The translations under genes were made by a program, and so were the position numbers. A stretch of 64,000 nucleotides of DNA from JACVRW01 sp963771715 (GTDB lineage: Bacteria > Actinomycetota > Thermoleophilia > Solirubrobacterales > Thermoleophilaceae), in NCBI GenBank assembly GCA_963771715.1, contig CAVYUQ010000008.1, positions 282,397 through 346,396 on the forward strand, given 5' to 3'. The notes beneath the pieces are model-generated. The model was not told where the DNA came from. It ran no database searches and was given only the letters and a program-made list of their open reading frames with translations. Shown piece after piece: positions 1-7,059 of the stretch (the stretch's first letter is position 1; each line of letters starts with the position of its first letter).

Positions 1-871
1 TGCCGCGCTCGCGCAGGGCGCGCTCGGCGCCCTCGTCCACCACGAGCCGCCCCTGGGTCGGCTTGGCGTACTTCAGCCACAGCTTGAAGCTGGACACGCG
101 GCCCTCCTGCGGATGGAAGCGCGTGCCGCCCGGCGTGCCGGCCAGCGCGGCGGCCACCGAAGCGCGGTCGACCCCGCTCGTGATCGTGACCGGGATCCCG
201 GCCGCCGTGGCCATCTCCGCAGCCACGACCTTGGAGCGCATCCCGCCGGACCCGAGCGGGGAGCTCGACAACCCGATGTCGTAGCCCTCCAGCTCCTCGA
301 GCGAACGCACCTCCTCCACGAGCCGGGCGGCGGAGTCCTTGCGCGGATCGGCGCTGTAGAGGCCGCCCGTGTCGGTGAGCAGCACGAGCCGGTCGGCCCC
401 GATCAGGATCGCCACCTGGGCCGCGAGGAAGTCGTTGTCGCCGAACGAGATCTCGTCGGTTGTGGTGGTGTCGTTCTCGTTGATCACCGGCAGCACCCGC
501 CAGCGCAGCAGCGTCTGGAGCGTGTGGCGCGCGTTCAGGTAGTGCGTCCGCGCCGACATGTCGAAGAAGGTCAGGAGCACCTGTGCGGAGGGCACGCCGC
601 GCTGCTGGAGGAGCTCGTCGTAGGAGCGGTAGAGCTTCCCCTGCCCCACGGCGGAGGCCGCCTGGAGCTCCTCCATCGACGTCGGCCGCATCGGCAGCTC
701 CATCAGGCGCATCCCGCGCGCGATCGCCCCCGAGGTCACCAGGACGACCTCGTCGCCGGCTGCGTGGCGCGTGGCCACCTCGTCGCAGAGCGCCTCCAAC
801 ACGTCGGTGCGCAGCTCGCCAGCCTCGTCAGCGACGATGCTCGACCCGAGCTTGACGACCACCGTGGCCAT
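1..871 (-). CDS. proB: Glutamate 5-kinase, C-terminus cut by window edge
   Basis: First enzyme of proline synthesis: phosphorylates glutamate with ATP in the cytoplasm. Read from the ATG at 871, the protein begins MATVVVKLGSS, the lysine/glycine phosphate-binding start of the amino-acid kinase fold. It continues with VTSGAIARGM, the INENDTTTTDE substrate loop and the FGDNDFLAAQVA segment, all standard for ProB. The part near the window start (VSSFKLWLKY) looks like the beginning of the C-terminal PUA domain. About 290 residues are visible. It follows the lipoprotein gene with no gap (that stop is at 872-874) and obg upstream; obg-proB adjacency is common in bacteria. The identification is firm; only the true end is missing. 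Confidence 0.95.
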   Translation of the reverse strand, partial: MATVVVKLGSSIVADEAGELRTDVLEALCDEVATRHAAGDEVVLVTSGAIARGMRLMELPMRPTSMEELQAASAVGQGKLYRSYDELLQQRGVPSAQVLLTFFDMSARTHYLNARHTLQTLLRWRVLPVINENDTTTTDEISFGDNDFLAAQVAILIGADRLVLLTDTGGLYSADPRKDSAARLVEEVRSLEELEGYDIGLSSSPLGSGGMRSKVVAAEMATAAGIPVTITSGVDRASVAAALAGTPGGTRFHPQEGRVSSFKLWLKYAKPTQGRLVVDEGAERALRERG

Positions 872-1264
872 CTACTGGGCCGCGCCGGCCAGCTTCCAGT
901 CGCCGCCTTCCTTCTTCAGGCGCAGCTTCTCCCTGATCCGCTGGCCCTGGCGATCCAGCACGGCGATCACGGTCGCCTTGTCGCCGTCGATCTCCGTCTT
1001 CTCGATCCTGACGAGCGTCACGCGCAGCCCGCGCAGGCTGTTGAACTCGCGCTTGCACGACTCCTTCGCCTTGTCGCCGGTGGCCCCCATGGTCTGCTCT
1101 AGGAACTCCTGGGTCACGAGGTCGTCGCAGAACTTGTCCGCGTCCCGGTCCCTCGTGGCCTGCACGAAGTCGCGGATGGTCTGCTCGGCGTCCTCGTTGT
1201 CGTTGCCGCCGCCGCAGCCAGAGACGGCCAGGAGCAGGCAGATGACGGCGAGGCGGCGCACCAC
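872..1264 (-). CDS. Small predicted lipoprotein, unknown function
   Basis: A 130-residue secreted protein. The N-terminus is a short basic and hydrophobic signal ending in the lipobox VSGC at about residues 14-17, so Cys17 should be lipidated and anchored to the outer face of the membrane. The mature part starts with a Gly/Asn/Asp-rich linker, then an alpha+beta domain with two cysteines (about 46 and 70). The size, an early helix with IRDFVQATRDRD and a late strand ending GDWKLAGAAQ resemble small NTF2/DUF4878-like lipoproteins of actinobacteria, but this is only a resemblance. It sits between obg and proB on the same strand and is probably co-transcribed. Confidence 0.75.
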   Translation of the reverse strand: MVRRLAVICLLLAVSGCGGGNDNEDAEQTIRDFVQATRDRDADKFCDDLVTQEFLEQTMGATGDKAKESCKREFNSLRGLRVTLVRIEKTEIDGDKATVIAVLDRQGQRIREKLRLKKEGGDWKLAGAAQ

Positions 1265-1274
1265 GGGACTTGTA

Positions 1275-2552
1275 TCAGCCGGGGTCGAGCTCGAAGACCA
1301 TCCCGCCGATCTCCACGTCGTCGCCGGGCTCGAATCCCGCCGACTCGAGCGCCTTGATCACGCCGAGCGCGCGCAGGCGCTCCTCCACGTAGCGGAGCGC
1401 CTCCTCGTTGTCCACGTCGTGCCGCGCGATCAGCCGCTCCACGCGCTCGCCCTCGACCCGGAACGCCCCCGGGCCGGTTCGCTCGACGTTGAATGCGTCG
1501 CCGCGTCCGGGGCGGTATACGCGGTGGGTGGCCGGCGTCTCGGCGGGCGGCTCCTCGCGGCGCTCCGGCGGCACGTGCCGGAAAATCGAGCCGGCCAGCT
1601 CGTCCAGCCCCTCGCCGGTGGCCGCCGAGGTGGCGATCACGTCGACGTTCAGGCGGCGCGTCCACTCCTCCACCGCCTCGTTCACCTGCTCGGGTGGCAC
1701 GAGGTCTGCCTTCGACAGCGCCATGATGCGGGGGAGCTCCGCCAGGCCATGGCCATGCTCGTGGAGCTCGGCCTCGACGGTCTCGAAGTTCTCCACCGGG
1801 TCCGAGCCGTCGAGCGGCTGGAGGTCGAGCACGTGCACGAGCAGCCGGCAGCGCTCCACGTGGGCCAGGAACTCGTGCCCGAGGCCGGCGCCCGCGCTCG
1901 CTCCCTCGATCAGGCCGGGGATGTCCGCCACCACGAGCTGGCGGTCGTCGCGCTCGAGCGTGCCGAGCACCGGCTCGAGGGTGGTGAACGGGTAGTCCGC
2001 CACCTTCGGCTGGGCGCGCGTGAGCCGAGCGAGGAGCGAGGACTTGCCCGCGTTCGGCAGGCCCACGAGCCCGGCGTCGGCCATCAGCCGCAGCTGGAGG
2101 TCGAGCGTGCGCTCCTCGCCTGGAAGGCCGCGCTCGGCGAAGCGCGGGCTCTGGCGCGTGGCGGTGGCGAATTGCTTGTTGCCGCGCCCCCCGCCACCAC
2201 CGCGGGCCACGAGCGCGCGCTGGCCGGCTTCGACGAGGTCCCAGCGGTCGCCCGACTCCTGATCCTCCACGACCGTGCCCGGCGGGACGCGCACCTCGAG
2301 CAGCTCGGGCGTGGCGCCGTGCTTGTTCGCGCCCTGGCCGTGGCCGCCGCGCTTGGCCGTGAAGTGCGCGCCGCGCCGGAAGCCGGAGAGGTCGCGCAGC
2401 GACGGGTCGGCCACGATCACGATGTCGCCGCCGCGGCCGCCGTCGCCGCCGTCGGGGCCGCCCTTGGGCACGTGGGCCTCGCGTCGAAAGGAGACAACGC
2501 CGTTCCCGCCGCCGCCGCCCCGCACGTAGATGCGTGCGCGGTCGTGAAACAC
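1275..2552 (-). CDS. obg: Obg/CgtA family ribosome-associated GTPase
   Basis: A 425-residue GTPase that binds the 50S subunit and links ribosome maturation to growth and stress. The glycine-rich Obg fold spans about residues 1-158 (RGGGGGNGVVSF; KGGPDGGDGGRGG). The G domain has G1 GLPNAGKSS, switch residues DYPFTT, G3 DIPGLIEGA, and G4 as SKAD instead of the common NKxD. The remainder, to PGDDVEIGG near the end, is the C-terminal OCT domain often found in actinobacterial Obg. It lies downstream of rpmA with the DUF1028 gene inserted between; rplU-rpmA-obg is a conserved order. Confidence 0.96.
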   Translation of the reverse strand: MFHDRARIYVRGGGGGNGVVSFRREAHVPKGGPDGGDGGRGGDIVIVADPSLRDLSGFRRGAHFTAKRGGHGQGANKHGATPELLEVRVPPGTVVEDQESGDRWDLVEAGQRALVARGGGGGRGNKQFATATRQSPRFAERGLPGEERTLDLQLRLMADAGLVGLPNAGKSSLLARLTRAQPKVADYPFTTLEPVLGTLERDDRQLVVADIPGLIEGASAGAGLGHEFLAHVERCRLLVHVLDLQPLDGSDPVENFETVEAELHEHGHGLAELPRIMALSKADLVPPEQVNEAVEEWTRRLNVDVIATSAATGEGLDELAGSIFRHVPPERREEPPAETPATHRVYRPGRGDAFNVERTGPGAFRVEGERVERLIARHDVDNEEALRYVEERLRALGVIKALESAGFEPGDDVEIGGMVFELDPG

Positions 2553-2554
2553 GG

Positions 2555-3553
2555 CTACAGCGCGGCCGGCGGCGGCGCGGACTCAGGTTCGGATACGGCC
2601 CGCGTGCCGATCAGCCGCGCGATCAGCTCGCCGTCGTCGGGGAACAGCCCGGCGGCGGGCAGCCGCTTGAGCAGCTCGATCCAGCCGGCCTGCGCCGCGA
2701 AGGTCCGGCGCAGGATCGGCGCGGCGTCCTCCTCGCGGCCGTTCGCGGCCAGCGCCACGCCATGCCAGAAGGCCAGCTCGAGGTTGTCCGGCTGCGACCT
2801 GTGCGCCGCCTCGTACTCGACGAGCGAGCCCTCCACGTCGCCGGCGACGGCGAGCTGATCGCCCACGTCGGCGCGCTGATAGGCCCGGCGCAGGCTCACC
2901 AGCCGGCGCAGCTCGCCCACCGGGTCGCGATCGTCCTCCACCCGCAGGTCGATGGGCCGGTCCTCGGCCGGGTGGCCGGTGGCGCGCGGAGTGACCACCA
3001 GGATCGCGGCGGACTGGCGCCCGCGTATGTCGCCGCCCTCGGCCTCGGCGGCATCCAGTGCGGCGAGCAGCCGCTCGGCGAACCCGGCATCCGGCGCGGC
3101 CGAATAGGCGCGCACCATCGCCGCCGGCACGGTGTCGCGCTCCATCATGTTCGCCTGGGCGCTCACCTGGTCGCCCACCGCGTGCCCCGCGAATCGGATG
3201 CAGCGCGCACCGGTGTGAACGGCCACGCGGCCGCCGCGGTCGATTATCGCCACCTGCCGCGCGGCCTCCTGGGGGTCGTCGGCCAGCAGCTGATGGAGCG
3301 CCGCTGGAGCGCTCTTGCCGTCGCGTATCAGCGCGAGCCCGCGCGGCCCGTAGGCGGGCTCCACGACGGACTGGGTCGCCACGGCTCCCACGCCCGCCTC
3401 GGCCCAGCTCACGATCGAGCCCACGCCGAAGAAGTGCGACTGGACTGCCACGCCGAGCTCGCCGCTCGACGGGTCTCGTGCGACGATCGAGTAGGTCAGG
3501 GCCGGGAGCGTAGTCGGTCGGTGCGCACTCGGCCGAGCCGAGTGCTTCCGCAA
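2555..3553 (-). CDS. DUF1028 family protein (Ntn-hydrolase-like)
   Basis: A 332-residue protein. From about residue 20 it has the family start TYSIVARDP followed by GELGVAVQSHFFGVGS, then GVGAVATQS, PAYGPRGLALIRDG and CIRFAGHAVGDQVSAQANMM, the order seen in DUF1028. The family resembles N-terminal nucleophile hydrolases and its reaction is unknown. Residues from about 225 to the end form a helical TPR-like tail (YQRADVGDQLAVAG to the Ala-rich end), a common C-terminal addition. The ATG at 3553 abuts the rpmA stop codon, and the first 19 residues are poorly conserved in character, so the real start may be internal. Its place between rpmA and obg is unusual. Confidence 0.85.
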   Translation of the reverse strand: MRKHSARPSAHRPTTLPALTYSIVARDPSSGELGVAVQSHFFGVGSIVSWAEAGVGAVATQSVVEPAYGPRGLALIRDGKSAPAALHQLLADDPQEAARQVAIIDRGGRVAVHTGARCIRFAGHAVGDQVSAQANMMERDTVPAAMVRAYSAAPDAGFAERLLAALDAAEAEGGDIRGRQSAAILVVTPRATGHPAEDRPIDLRVEDDRDPVGELRRLVSLRRAYQRADVGDQLAVAGDVEGSLVEYEAAHRSQPDNLELAFWHGVALAANGREEDAAPILRRTFAAQAGWIELLKRLPAAGLFPDDGELIARLIGTRAVSEPESAPPPAAL

Positions 3554-3814
3554 CTACTCGGCCGAGGCCGGCTCGACCGAGATCACGCGGCCACGGCGGC
3601 CGGTCGCGAACTGCACCGTGCCGGGCCGGGTGGCGAAGATCGTGTCGTCCCTGCCGATGCCGACGCCCTCACCGGGGTGGAAGCGCGTCCCGCGCTGGCG
3701 CACGATGATCTCGCCGCCGGTCACCGCCTGGCCCGCGAACACCTTCACGCCAAGCCGCTTGGCATTGGAGTCGCGGCCGTTGCGGCTCGATCCGAGGCCT
3801 TTCTTATGAGCCAT
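3554..3814 (-). CDS. rpmA: 50S ribosomal protein L27
   Basis: An 86-residue L27. The N-terminus is MAHKKGLGSSRNGRDS, which reaches toward the peptidyl-transferase centre; it lacks the cleaved leader found in Firmicutes. The core GGEIIVRQRGTRFHPG and the C-terminal strand typical of the family are present, and the length is normal. The start ATG lies 11 bases inside the end of rplU, which supports translational coupling and shared transcription. Confidence 0.98.
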   Translation of the reverse strand: MAHKKGLGSSRNGRDSNAKRLGVKVFAGQAVTGGEIIVRQRGTRFHPGEGVGIGRDDTIFATRPGTVQFATGRRGRVISVEPASAE

Positions 3815-4163
3815 CCGAGTCCTCCTGCTTGGCGGCGGCCTTCTTGCGCGCGCCTGCCTTGATCGAACTGATCTCCAGGCGGGTGAGGTGCGAGCGAGCG
3901 CCGTAGCGGCGCTTGTAGCCGCGCTTGGGCTTGAACTTCAGCCCGTGGATCTTCTTCCCGCGCTCGTGACCCGTGACCACCGCCTGGACCTTCACCCTGC
4001 CGAGCTCACCGCTGTCGAGCACGGACTTGTCGCCGTCGGCGAACAGCAGCGGCTCGAGGTCGACCTTGTCGCCCTCGTCCGCGCGCATGCGGTCGACGAG
4101 GATCGACTGACCCTCCTCAACTCGGTACTGCTTCCCGCCCACCTTGACTATCGCGTAGCTCAT
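3804..4163 (-). CDS. rplU: 50S ribosomal protein L21
   Basis: A 119-residue L21 that binds 23S rRNA. It starts MSYAIVKVGGKQYRVEEGQ and carries the family signature near the end of the core (KFKPKRGYKRRYG), followed by a basic and acidic tail. Family length is about 100-120. The start codon lies 44-46 bases upstream of the stop of the preceding glycosyltransferase gene, on the same strand and in another frame, and there is no clear Shine-Dalgarno sequence before it. Any native rplU promoter or leader would therefore have to lie inside that coding sequence, which is odd for a ribosomal-protein operon. Confidence 0.97.
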   Translation of the reverse strand: MSYAIVKVGGKQYRVEEGQSILVDRMRADEGDKVDLEPLLFADGDKSVLDSGELGRVKVQAVVTGHERGKKIHGLKFKPKRGYKRRYGARSHLTRLEISSIKAGARKKAAAKQEDSDGS

Positions 4164-5439
4164 TGGCAGCGGACGAGTCTAGCGACGCAAGCGCCTCTAG
4201 CTCGGCCGCGGCCCGGTCCTCGGCGGTCTCCACGGCGATCGCGTCGGCGAGCCGCTGCGCGCCCGCGGCAAACGAGGGCTCGTCCAGCACGCGCCGCACC
4301 GCGCGCGCGATCGCCTCCGGGCTGGCCTTGGGCTTGAGCCGCAGGCCCGCGCCGTGGTGCGCCACGCGGGCGGCGTTGTCGAGCTGATCGCGGCCGAGCG
4401 GGATCGCCACCACGGGCACGCCCGCCGCCAGCGCCTTGATCACGGTGCCGTGCCCGGCGTGCGTCACCACCGCGGAGGCGTGGCGGAGGACCTCGCTGTG
4501 CGGAGCACGCTCGACGACGGTCACGTTCGGCGGCGCGTCGATCTCCTCGGGGCGAACCGAGGGCCCGGTGGTGAGGATGCCGCGCACGCGGAGCTCGCCG
4601 AGCGCGGTGGCCGCTCGCTGGAGCACGTCGGCATGGTCCATGTAGGTGGAGCTCATCCCGACCAGCACGATCGGATCCCCGCCGGCCGGCGGGGTCCAGT
4701 CGCCGGCCCAGGCGGGGTCGTCAAGGCGGGGACCGACCAAGCGGACGTTCGGCGGCGGCGTGAAGCTCTCGTACTCGAAGGCGCGGCTCGTCATGAGCAG
4801 GAGGCGGTCGGCCCGCTCGAAGTTCTCGAGCACCGATCCGAGCGGCTCGAGCCCGTTGGCCCGCCTCACCTCGTTGAGCTGATCGAGCCCCTTGTCGAAC
4901 AGCCGGGCCATGACCCGGTTGAGCGCGGCGTCGCGCGTGCGGCCGAGCGGCCCGCGGGCGGGCTTCAGCCCCGGACCGAGCGGCGGCGTGTTGGAGCCCG
5001 GGAAGGACAGCAGGTTCGACACGAGGAACGCGAACGGCACGCCCTCCGCCTCGGCCGCGATCTGGGCCCCGAATACGAAGAAGTTGCCCACGACCACGTC
5101 CGCCGGGCGGCGCTGGAGCTCCGCGCGCACGTCAGCGGCGAACAGGCCGGCCGGACCGACCATCGCTCCGTCGCGCACGCGGGCGAACGCCTGGAACGGC
5201 GTCTTCGTGTCCCAGTCCTTCATGATCACGCTCTGCGGGTCGAGGTTCGGCCGCTGAGGGGCGCGATCCCACACCACGTGCTCGGCGCCGGTGGACTCGA
5301 TGTCGGGCGCGAGGACCCGGTCGGCCAGCACGCGGACGTCGTGGCCGCGCTCGACCAGCGCCCGTATGACCGAGGTGTCGGCCGGCACCGTGCCGCCGCC
5401 GTCGATGATCGCGAACAGGTAGCGCTTGGGCGTGGTCAT
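4117..5439 (-). CDS. UDP-glycosyltransferase, MGT/GT1 family
   Basis: A 440-residue GT-B glycosyltransferase of the type that modifies macrolides, glycolipids or other small acceptors. The N-terminal acceptor half starts RYLFAIIDGGGTVPAD. The C-terminal donor half carries PHSEVLRHASAVVTHAGHGT, then ALAAGVPVVAIPLGRDQLDNA, the nucleotide-sugar binding signature (His at THAGHG, terminal DQ pair) of GT1 enzymes. Its start overlaps the stop of the TetR gene by four bases (ATGA), so both are probably made from the autoregulated promoter at about 6012-6058. The substrate is unknown; control by a TetR repressor hints at detoxification or a secondary-metabolite role. Confidence 0.88.
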   Translation of the reverse strand: MTTPKRYLFAIIDGGGTVPADTSVIRALVERGHDVRVLADRVLAPDIESTGAEHVVWDRAPQRPNLDPQSVIMKDWDTKTPFQAFARVRDGAMVGPAGLFAADVRAELQRRPADVVVGNFFVFGAQIAAEAEGVPFAFLVSNLLSFPGSNTPPLGPGLKPARGPLGRTRDAALNRVMARLFDKGLDQLNEVRRANGLEPLGSVLENFERADRLLLMTSRAFEYESFTPPPNVRLVGPRLDDPAWAGDWTPPAGGDPIVLVGMSSTYMDHADVLQRAATALGELRVRGILTTGPSVRPEEIDAPPNVTVVERAPHSEVLRHASAVVTHAGHGTVIKALAAGVPVVAIPLGRDQLDNAARVAHHGAGLRLKPKASPEAIARAVRRVLDEPSFAAGAQRLADAIAVETAEDRAAAELEALASLDSSAANELRDSQGGREAVPS

Positions 5440-6002
5440 CGTTGTCTCCTATCGAGTATCGCTTGAACCATGTGTCGAATGGCCGCGGCGGTCTGCTCGC
5501 GGCTCAGGCCCTGGTCGCGGCGCAGCAGCTTCCAGGAGTAGACGTCAGTGGCGACGATCAGCTCCGGCACCAACTCCGGTGTCTGGAACATCGTCTCGAC
5601 CCACTCCCGATGGCTGTTGCGGCCGTGCGCGAGGAGTGGGCCGAGCGTCGCAACTTTCTCCTCGAGCGCCAGCATGCGGATCACGGCGTCGCCGGTGACC
5701 TCGTAGTCCTCGACGAGCGCCTCGACCGCACCCTCTACGTCGCCGGGCTCGGGCGTGTAGCGGCGAAGGGTGATCTGCTGCCCCAGATAGTCGTATGCCG
5801 CGGTCGCGAGCTGCTCCTTGCCGCCGTAATGGTTGATCACCGTCTGGCCCGAGACGCCCGCGCGCCGCGCAATGTCCGCGAGTGTCACGTCGTCGTACCA
5901 GCGGTCCAAAAAGACCTCGGCGGCGGCCACGACGATGCGCTCGCGGGTCGCCTCCACAGCGGCCGCTCGAAGCTCCATGTTGTAGGGCTTCGCCGTTTTC
6001 AT
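5436..6002 (-). CDS. TetR/AcrR family transcriptional repressor
   Basis: A 188-residue regulator. The N-terminal helix-turn-helix is clear: RERIVVAAAEVFLDRWYDDVTLADIARRAGVSGQTVINHYGGKEQL at about residues 20-65, given here in parts as RERIVVAAAEVF, TLADIARRAGVS and VINHYGGKEQL. The rest is a helical ligand domain with no recognisable ligand class. I choose the ATG at 6002; a TTG at 6017 in the same frame would fall within the operator. The gene overlaps the glycosyltransferase start by four bases. A promoter and a 17-base operator palindrome directly upstream suggest that it represses itself and the glycosyltransferase. Confidence 0.9.
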   Translation of the reverse strand: MKTAKPYNMELRAAAVEATRERIVVAAAEVFLDRWYDDVTLADIARRAGVSGQTVINHYGGKEQLATAAYDYLGQQITLRRYTPEPGDVEGAVEALVEDYEVTGDAVIRMLALEEKVATLGPLLAHGRNSHREWVETMFQTPELVPELIVATDVYSWKLLRRDQGLSREQTAAAIRHMVQAILDRRQR

Positions 6003-6011
6003 TTGACTCGT

Positions 6012-6058
6012 ACCCAAACCATTTGGGTCACGGTAAAACGAATTCAGCGGATTGTCAA
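6012..6058 (-). promoter_or_regulatory. Promoter with overlapping operator for the tetR-glycosyltransferase operon
   Basis: On the minus strand a perfect -35 box TTGACA (6053-6058) is followed by a 17-base spacer and a TACCGT -10 box (6030-6035). The expected transcript start is near 6023. A perfect inverted repeat, ACCCAAA-CCA-TTTGGGT (6012-6028), covers this start point, the right position and size for a TetR dimer site. The -35 box lies over the last codons and stop of the upstream EamA gene. The leader would be only about 20 bases. Seen directly: the boxes, spacing and palindrome. Repression by the adjacent TetR is inference. Confidence 0.75.
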
Positions 6059-6975
6059 GTCTCGGCCGTCGCGGGGGCGCCCGTGAGCGGGTCGGCGCAC
6101 TCCTTGGGCTGCCGGCGCGAGCGCTGCGCGATCAGGAGGCCCGTCGCGACGAGCGCGGCCCCGGCGAGGGCGCGCGCGGTGATCGGCTCGTCGTAGAGCG
6201 TCGCGCCGAACACCAGGGCGCCGAACGGGAGCAGCATCGTCAGGAACGACACCGCCTGCGCGCTGATGTGCCGCAGCAGGACGGTGAGGGTCACGAACGC
6301 GACGGCCGACCCGAACAGCGCCAGATAGACGATCGAGCCGACCGACTCGGCGCTCCAGGCGGCCTCGCCCCAGTTCTCCCCCAGCGCAGAGATCAGCAGC
6401 AGGAGGAGCCCGCCCACGAGCATGGCCCAGCCGTTCAGCACCACTGCGTCGAGCTCGGCCGCACGGCGCTTCTGGGAGACGCTCCCCACCGCGGCGCCGA
6501 GCGGCGACAGCGCGAGCGCGGCGGCCCCGATCGCGGCCTTGTCGGAGCCCAGCTCAACGCTCTCGAGGAAGGCGAGCGAGAGGCCGCCGATGCCGATCAG
6601 GACTCCGAGCAGTAGCGGCGCCCGCAGTGGCTCGTTCGGGAGCAGCACGCCCGCGAGCAACGCCGTGTAGAGCGGCATGATCCCGAACAGCACGGCCGCG
6701 AGCCCCGATGGCACGTACTGCTCGCCCCAGTACACGAGCCCGTAGGCGAAGGCGAACGGCGCCAGCGCGAGCACGCCGGCGAGCAGCCAGTCGGTGCCCA
6801 GCGGCCGCCGCTGAAGCGCGGCGATCACGAGCAGAACGAGCCCCGCCACCGCAAACCGGATGCCGGCGCCGAGCAGCGGCGGGCAGTCCTCGAGGCCGAT
6901 CTTGATGGCAACCCAGGTGCTCGACCAGATCAGAACGAGCATGGCGTACAGCCCATAGACCAGCGAGCGACTCAC
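6055..6975 (-). CDS. EamA (DMT) family membrane transporter
   Basis: A 306-residue integral membrane protein with about ten hydrophobic segments arranged as two five-helix EamA repeats. The first starts YAMLVLIWSSTWVAIKIGL, the usual DMT opening, and the second lies at about residues 150-290. It ends in a short cytoplasmic basic tail. Members export amino acids, metabolites or drugs, or act as permeases; the substrate cannot be read from sequence. It lies upstream of the TetR-glycosyltransferase pair on the same strand, but the TetR promoter sits over its 3' end, so it is probably expressed separately. Confidence 0.88.
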   Translation of the reverse strand: MSRSLVYGLYAMLVLIWSSTWVAIKIGLEDCPPLLGAGIRFAVAGLVLLVIAALQRRPLGTDWLLAGVLALAPFAFAYGLVYWGEQYVPSGLAAVLFGIMPLYTALLAGVLLPNEPLRAPLLLGVLIGIGGLSLAFLESVELGSDKAAIGAAALALSPLGAAVGSVSQKRRAAELDAVVLNGWAMLVGGLLLLLISALGENWGEAAWSAESVGSIVYLALFGSAVAFVTLTVLLRHISAQAVSFLTMLLPFGALVFGATLYDEPITARALAGAALVATGLLIAQRSRRQPKECADPLTGAPATAET

Positions 6976-7024
6976 GCAATCGAGGCTATCGACGGCCCCG
7001 CCGGCGCTCCATGTCCCACAAATC

Positions 7025-7042
7025 CGGCTTGTGCGGCCGTGT
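7025..7042. repeat. 18-bp direct repeat, copy 1
   Basis: The sequence CGGCTTGTGCGGCCGTGT occurs here, just past the 3' end of the minus-strand RCK-channel gene, and again at 8371-8388 just upstream of that gene's start. The two copies are identical and in the same orientation, so they flank the gene exactly. Their role is unknown. Confidence 0.8.
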
Positions 7043-7059
7043 GCGCCGCATGCCGCGAA

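Noticed and set aside
771..2858. Long plus-strand open frame (695 codons) opposite obg and its neighbours
   Set aside because: It lies antisense to well-identified genes, is Arg/Ala/His/Val-rich without any motif, and is the usual by-product of high GC content.
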